Source: PGZG01 sp040235405 (GTDB lineage Bacteria; Pseudomonadota; Gammaproteobacteria; Pseudomonadales; Alcanivoracaceae). From it: DNA of 27,524 nucleotides. Shown here one piece after another: positions 24,412 through 27,524 of the stretch (the first letter of the stretch is position 1; the number at the start of each line of letters is the position of its first letter). The notes under the pieces are model-generated. The model saw only the letters and a program-made list of their open reading frames with translations. It did no database searches and was not told the DNA's origin. Location of the stretch: contig JBECKT010000071.1 in the NCBI GenBank assembly GCA_040235405.1, positions 1-27,524 of the forward strand, read 5' to 3'. The position numbers and the translations under genes were made by a program.

Positions 24412-25239
24412 TTACTTCGCACGACGATCGCGAACGATCATCTTGCTGGTACGCTTGTTGGTGCGGGTCTTGTAACCCTTGGTCTTGATACCCCACGGCG
24501 TCACCGGATGACGACCACCGGAAGTGCGACCTTCACCACCACCATGCGGGTGATCAACCGGGTTCATAACCACACCGCGAACGGTGGGGCGAACACCGCG
24601 CCAGCGCTTCGCGCCAGCCTTACCCAGAGAGCGCAAGCTGTGCTCACTGTTCGATACTTCACCGATGGTTGCGCGGCATTCGGCATGCACCTTGCGCATT
24701 TCGCCGGAGCGCAAACGCAGGGTGACATACTGACCTTCCTTCGCCAGCACCTGCACGGCAGCGCCGGCAGAGCGAGCCAGCTGACCGCCCTTACCCGGCT
24801 TCATTTCCACGTTATGCACCGTGGAACCAAGCGGGATATTGCGCAGCGGCAGCGCATTACCGGTTTTGATGGAGGCCTGCGGACCGGATGCAACCTTGTC
24901 ACCCGCCTTCAGACCCTTCGGAGCGATGATGTAACGACGCTCGCCATCCATATACTTGACCAGCGCGATGTGGGCAGAGCGGTTCGGATCATACTCGACC
25001 CGCTCAACTTCACCGACGATACCGTCCTTGTCACGACGGAAATCAATCACGCGGTACTTCTGTTTGTGACCACCACCCTGATGACGGGTGGTAATCCGGC
25101 CGTTGTTGTTCCGGCCACCGTTTTTCTGCTTCGCCTCAGTCAGCGGAGCGTACGGAGCACCTTTGTGCAGATTCTCACCGACCACCTTGACAACAAAACG
25201 GCGGCCCGGAGAAGTCGGCTTACACTTTACAATCGCCAT
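24412..25239 (-). CDS. rplB: 50S ribosomal protein L2
   Basis: L2 is needed for subunit joining and lies near the peptidyl transferase centre. The 275-residue product has KPTSPGRRFVVKVV, GRITTRHQGGGHKQKYRVID and the conserved MNPVDHPHGGGEGRTSGGRH, including the functionally important His. E. coli L2 is 273 residues. Confidence 0.98.
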   Translation of the reverse strand: MAIVKCKPTSPGRRFVVKVVGENLHKGAPYAPLTEAKQKNGGRNNNGRITTRHQGGGHKQKYRVIDFRRDKDGIVGEVERVEYDPNRSAHIALVKYMDGERRYIIAPKGLKAGDKVASGPQASIKTGNALPLRNIPLGSTVHNVEMKPGKGGQLARSAGAAVQVLAKEGQYVTLRLRSGEMRKVHAECRATIGEVSNSEHSLRSLGKAGAKRWRGVRPTVRGVVMNPVDHPHGGGEGRTSGGRHPVTPWGIKTKGYKTRTNKRTSKMIVRDRRAK

Positions 25240-25256
25240 GATTCCTTCTCCCTTCC

Positions 25257-25553
25257 TTACTCAACAGCCAGGAAGTCAATGTCTTGACCAGCCTCGAGCG
25301 AGACATAGGCTTTTTTCCAATCGCTGCGCTTACCCTGCAGCCGACCGAATACCTTGTTCTTGCCCTTCACGTTCAGCGTCCGCACATCTTTGACCTTGAC
25401 TTCAAAGAGGGCTTCGACGGCAGCCTTGATTTCACGCTTGTCCGCATCGCGGGCCACACGGAAAACAAACTGATTGCCTTTCTCTGCTACCACGGTCGCC
25501 TTTTCAGAGACGTGCGGAGCGAGCAGGACCTGGAAAATGCGCGCCTTGTTCAT
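25257..25553 (-). CDS. rplW: 50S ribosomal protein L23
   Basis: L23 sits at the tunnel exit and docks trigger factor and SRP. The 98-residue product has LLAPHVSEKATVVAEKGNQF and VKVKDVRTLNVKGKNKVFGR. E. coli L23 is 100 residues. Its ATG overlaps the rplD stop as ATGA, so the two are translationally coupled. Confidence 0.98.
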   Translation of the reverse strand: MNKARIFQVLLAPHVSEKATVVAEKGNQFVFRVARDADKREIKAAVEALFEVKVKDVRTLNVKGKNKVFGRLQGKRSDWKKAYVSLEAGQDIDFLAVE

Positions 25554-26152
25554 GCCAACGCCTCCTCAAGCTTCTTCAGAGCCGGCACGGTGATCAGCAC
25601 CTTCTCGAAAGCAATCAGGCTGACCGGATCCACACCGTTAACATCCCGCACATCAACGCGCGGCAGGTTACGGGCAGACAGGAACAGGTTCTCGTCCACT
25701 TCGCCGGTCACGATCAGGGTGTTGCTCAGACCCAGCGATTTCAGCCTGTCCAGCAGCACACGAGTCTTCGGCTCGGCAATGGCGAACTCGTCGACCACAA
25801 TCAGACGTTCCTGACGAATCAGCTCGGCCATAATGCACTGCAGCGCACCGCGGTACATTTTCTTGTTCACTTTCTGGGAGTGATCGCGCGGCACTGCTGC
25901 GAAGGTCACACCGCCGCCACGCCAGAGCGGGCTGCGAATGGTACCGGCACGGGCGCGACCGCTGCCTTTCTGTTTCCACGGCTTTTTGCCGCCACCGCGG
26001 ACATCAGAACGGGTTTTCTGCGCCTTGCTACCCTGACGGGCACCAGCCAGATACGCAGTCACCACCTGATGCACCAGCGGCTCGTTGAAATCCTTGCCGA
26101 AGGCGACCTCGGAAACGGTCACAGTTCCTCCAGAGGCAGTATTGAGATTCAT
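25550..26152 (-). CDS. rplD: 50S ribosomal protein L4
   Basis: L4 lines the peptide tunnel. In E. coli it also represses the S10 operon by promoting attenuation in the rpsJ leader. The 200-residue product contains HQVVTAYLAGARQGSKAQKT, the long tunnel loop GGGKKPWKQKGSGRARAGTI and FAAVPRDHSQKVNKKMYRGA. E. coli L4 is 201 residues. A candidate target for such regulation is the terminator-like hairpin at 27236-27273. Confidence 0.98.
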   Translation of the reverse strand: MNLNTASGGTVTVSEVAFGKDFNEPLVHQVVTAYLAGARQGSKAQKTRSDVRGGGKKPWKQKGSGRARAGTIRSPLWRGGGVTFAAVPRDHSQKVNKKMYRGALQCIMAELIRQERLIVVDEFAIAEPKTRVLLDRLKSLGLSNTLIVTGEVDENLFLSARNLPRVDVRDVNGVDPVSLIAFEKVLITVPALKKLEEALA

Positions 26153-26166
26153 CCTCTATTCCTCTT

Positions 26167-26802
26167 TCAGGCCTTGGCCTTCACTGCCGGGCGGACTACG
26201 AGGTCAGCACCGGTAGCACCGGGGACCGCGCCTCTTACCAGCAGCAGGTTCTTGTCTACATCGACGCGCACCACTTCCAGGTTCTGGACAGTGACTTGCT
26301 CGGCACCCATGTGGCCAGCCATCTTCTTGCCCTTGAACACGCGACCCGGGGTCTGGTTCTGGCCGATGGAGCCCGGCGCACGGTGCGACAGAGAGTTACC
26401 GTGGGTGGCATCCTGCATGGAGAAATTCCAGCGCTTGATAACACCCTGAAAACCCTTGCCCTTGGACACCCCGGTGACATCTACCATCTGGCCGGCCTGG
26501 AACAGGTCCGCCGTGATAGAGGCGCCCGGCGCCAGATCACCAGCATCTGCACGGAATTCAAGCACCGTACGACCCGCTTCCACACCCGCCTTGGCAAAGT
26601 GCCCGGCCTGCGCGGCAGTAACACGGGAAGCGCGACGCTCACCCACGGTTACCTGGACCGCATCATAACCATCCGTCTGAGCCGTTTTTACCTGGCTCAC
26701 GCGGTTCGGGGTCACCTCAATCACGGTCACCGGGATGCTGTTGCCATCCTCAGTGAACACGCGGGTCATCCCGCATTTCCGACCGACTACACCAATCGCC
26801 AT
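26167..26802 (-). CDS. rplC: 50S ribosomal protein L3
   Basis: L3 is an early assembly protein reaching the peptidyl transferase centre. The 211-residue product has MAIGVVGRKCGMTRVFTEDG, GVSKGKGFQGVIKRWNF and SHRAPGSIGQNQTPGRVFKG. The Gln in GQNQTPG is in the region methylated by PrmB in E. coli. E. coli L3 is 209 residues. A 76-base gap with a small GC hairpin (26826-26839) separates it from rpsJ. Confidence 0.98.
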   Translation of the reverse strand: MAIGVVGRKCGMTRVFTEDGNSIPVTVIEVTPNRVSQVKTAQTDGYDAVQVTVGERRASRVTAAQAGHFAKAGVEAGRTVLEFRADAGDLAPGASITADLFQAGQMVDVTGVSKGKGFQGVIKRWNFSMQDATHGNSLSHRAPGSIGQNQTPGRVFKGKKMAGHMGAEQVTVQNLEVVRVDVDKNLLLVRGAVPGATGADLVVRPAVKAKA

Positions 26803-26878
26803 TGTCTACCTCTGCACAACTTTCCGCGGGCGCACCCGCTCGTTGTCTTTCTTCAAGCCGAGCCGATCCAGACCGGGT

Positions 26879-27190
26879 TTAGCCCAGACTGATCTGCACA
26901 TCCACGCCAGCGGCCAGATCAAGCTTCATCAGCGCATCCACGGTCTTATCCGTGGGCTGAACGATGTCGACCAGACGCTTGTGGGTACGAATTTCGTACT
27001 GATCCCGCGCGTCTTTATTGACGTGCGGGGAGACGAGAACCGTAAACCGCTCCTTACGGGTCGGCAGCGGAATCGGGCCCATTACCTGGGCACCGGTACG
27101 CTTGGCGGTATCTACGATCTCCTGGGCAGACTGATCAATCAGACGATGATCAAATGCCTTGAGCCGAATGCGAATTCTTTGGTTAGCCAT
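26879..27190 (-). CDS. rpsJ: 30S ribosomal protein S10 (NusE)
   Basis: S10 is a 30S head protein and, as NusE, joins NusB in antitermination. The ATG at 27190 gives 103 residues (MANQRIRIRLKAFDHRLIDQ), the E. coli length; a TTG three codons upstream sits too close to GGAG. VMGPIPLPTRKERFTVLVSP and the C-terminal MKLDLAAGVDVQISLG are typical. It is the first gene of the S10 operon, behind a structured leader. Confidence 0.98.
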   Translation of the reverse strand: MANQRIRIRLKAFDHRLIDQSAQEIVDTAKRTGAQVMGPIPLPTRKERFTVLVSPHVNKDARDQYEIRTHKRLVDIVQPTDKTVDALMKLDLAAGVDVQISLG

Positions 27191-27235
27191 AGCTAACAAA
27201 CTCCGAACGTGTAACGAACCATGCTTACAGATGGC

Positions 27236-27273
27236 AAAAAAACCCTGCCGGCCATCCTTTCGGTGGCGGCAAG
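27236..27273 (-). promoter_or_regulatory. S10 leader attenuator (intrinsic-terminator-like hairpin)
   Basis: On the minus strand CUUGCCGCCACC pairs with GGAUGGCCGGCAGG across a GAAA tetraloop, about 12 base pairs with two single-base bulges (27244-27273). It is followed by seven U (27236-27242). It lies 46 bases before rpsJ, inside the leader, where a terminator makes sense only as an attenuator. E. coli regulates this operon through L4 at a leader terminator. Confidence 0.72.
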
Positions 27274-27282
27274 ATCTGCGAT

Positions 27283-27314
27283 CTAGCCCGGGAACGATGC
27301 CCCGGTTGGTCTAG
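27283..27314 (-). other. S10 leader hairpin upstream of the attenuator
   Basis: CTAG (27283-27286) pairs with CTAG (27311-27314), and CCGGG (27288-27292) with CCCGG (27301-27305). A further stem precedes it: CGGC/GCCG around CCTATAA at about 27318-27341. The leader is thus a run of three hairpins, of which the last is the attenuator. Confidence 0.45.
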
Positions 27315-27347
27315 CCTTCTCCGGCTTATAGGGCCGAGAGGGCGCGA

Positions 27348-27376
27348 ATTGTAGAGATAAAGAAGGACCAGAGCAA
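27348..27376 (-). promoter_or_regulatory. S10 operon promoter
   Basis: On the minus strand TTGCTC (27371-27376) is spaced 17 bases from TACAAT (27348-27353). The sequence after the -10 is GC-rich (TCGCGCCC), a discriminator type linked to stringent control. The -35 lies in the loop of the tuf terminator hairpin. The expected leader is about 150 bases. Confidence 0.6.
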
Positions 27377-27398
27377 TACCCTGGCCCTTCTTTTTTTA
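27359..27398 (-). terminator. Terminator following tuf
   Basis: AGAAGGACCAG (27361-27371) pairs with CTGGCCCTTCT (27381-27391) with one G-U pair, extended by A/T pairs on both sides. On the minus strand the stem ends in CTTCTTTATC, a modest U-rich tail; on the plus strand TTTTTTT follows. It begins just after the tuf stop codon. Confidence 0.8.
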
Positions 27399-27524
27399 TC
27401 AGGCGATGATTTTAGCTACCACGCCGGCGCCAACGGTACGGCCGCCTTCGCGAATCGCGAAGCGCAGGCCTTCATCCATGGCAATCGGGTTGATCAGCTT
27501 CACCACCAGCTTGACGTTATCGCC
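27399..27524 (-). CDS. tuf: Elongation factor Tu, C-terminal end (partial)
   Basis: Only the last 41 codons are in the window; the gene continues past the right edge. The translation runs GDNVKLVVKLINPIAMDEGL and ends RTVGAGVVAKIIA, the invariant end of domain III of EF-Tu, which delivers aminoacyl-tRNA to the ribosome. Its position ahead of rpsJ is the usual str-to-S10 junction. EF-Tu genes are often duplicated, so a second copy may exist elsewhere. Confidence 0.97.
   Translation of the reverse strand, partial: GDNVKLVVKLINPIAMDEGLRFAIREGGRTVGAGVVAKIIA

Overview
The window is a chromosomal core region of a moderately GC-rich gammaproteobacterium. The evidence is the order tuf / S10 operon / spc operon / alpha operon, ending in rplQ and followed by convergent uvrA; an RpoA, SecY and ribosomal protein set that aligns closely with remembered E. 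coli sequences; a cysteine-free 101-residue S14; and type II secretion genes. An Acr1-like fatty acyl-CoA reductase (SDR) at the left edge hints at a wax-ester or hydrocarbon-using marine lineage such as Alcanivoracaceae. That placement is inference and was not tested.

Layout, left to right. (1) 155-3848, + strand: an Acr1-like SDR, then a membrane-bound class III adenylate cyclase overlapping a lipoprotein gene with TPR-like content. (2) 3884-4861, - strand: a tail-anchored protein with two FHA domains, convergent with the lipoprotein gene. (3) 4983-9194, - strand: ssb, gspN, gspC and gspD in one tightly packed transcription unit, so a replication/repair protein appears to lead a partial type II secretion operon. 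(4) 9195-9505: a divergent intergenic region with a dyad repeat and a candidate promoter. (5) 9506-13464, + strand: a CsgD-like LuxR-family regulator with a clear terminator, uvrA behind a LexA-like box, a nested inverted-repeat (REP/MITE-like) element, and a 58-residue single-span membrane protein. (6) 13529-27190, - strand: the whole alpha, spc and S10 operons (28 genes, including rpoA and secY). (7) 27191-27398: the S10 leader, with a promoter, stacked hairpins and an intrinsic-terminator-like attenuator, followed by the 3' end of tuf, which is cut by the window edge.

The ribosomal block is canonical in gene order. What is worth attention there is regulation: a candidate L4-type attenuator ahead of rpsJ, promoters with GC-rich discriminators ahead of rpsJ and rpsM, and a hairpin inside rplE at the place where S8 binds the E. 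coli spc mRNA. The less ordinary parts are the ssb-gspNCD linkage, the cyclase / lipoprotein / double-FHA neighbourhood, the CsgD-like regulator between two DNA-repair genes, and the nested palindrome after uvrA. I saw no tRNA, rRNA, CRISPR array, insertion sequence, prophage or clear pseudogene.
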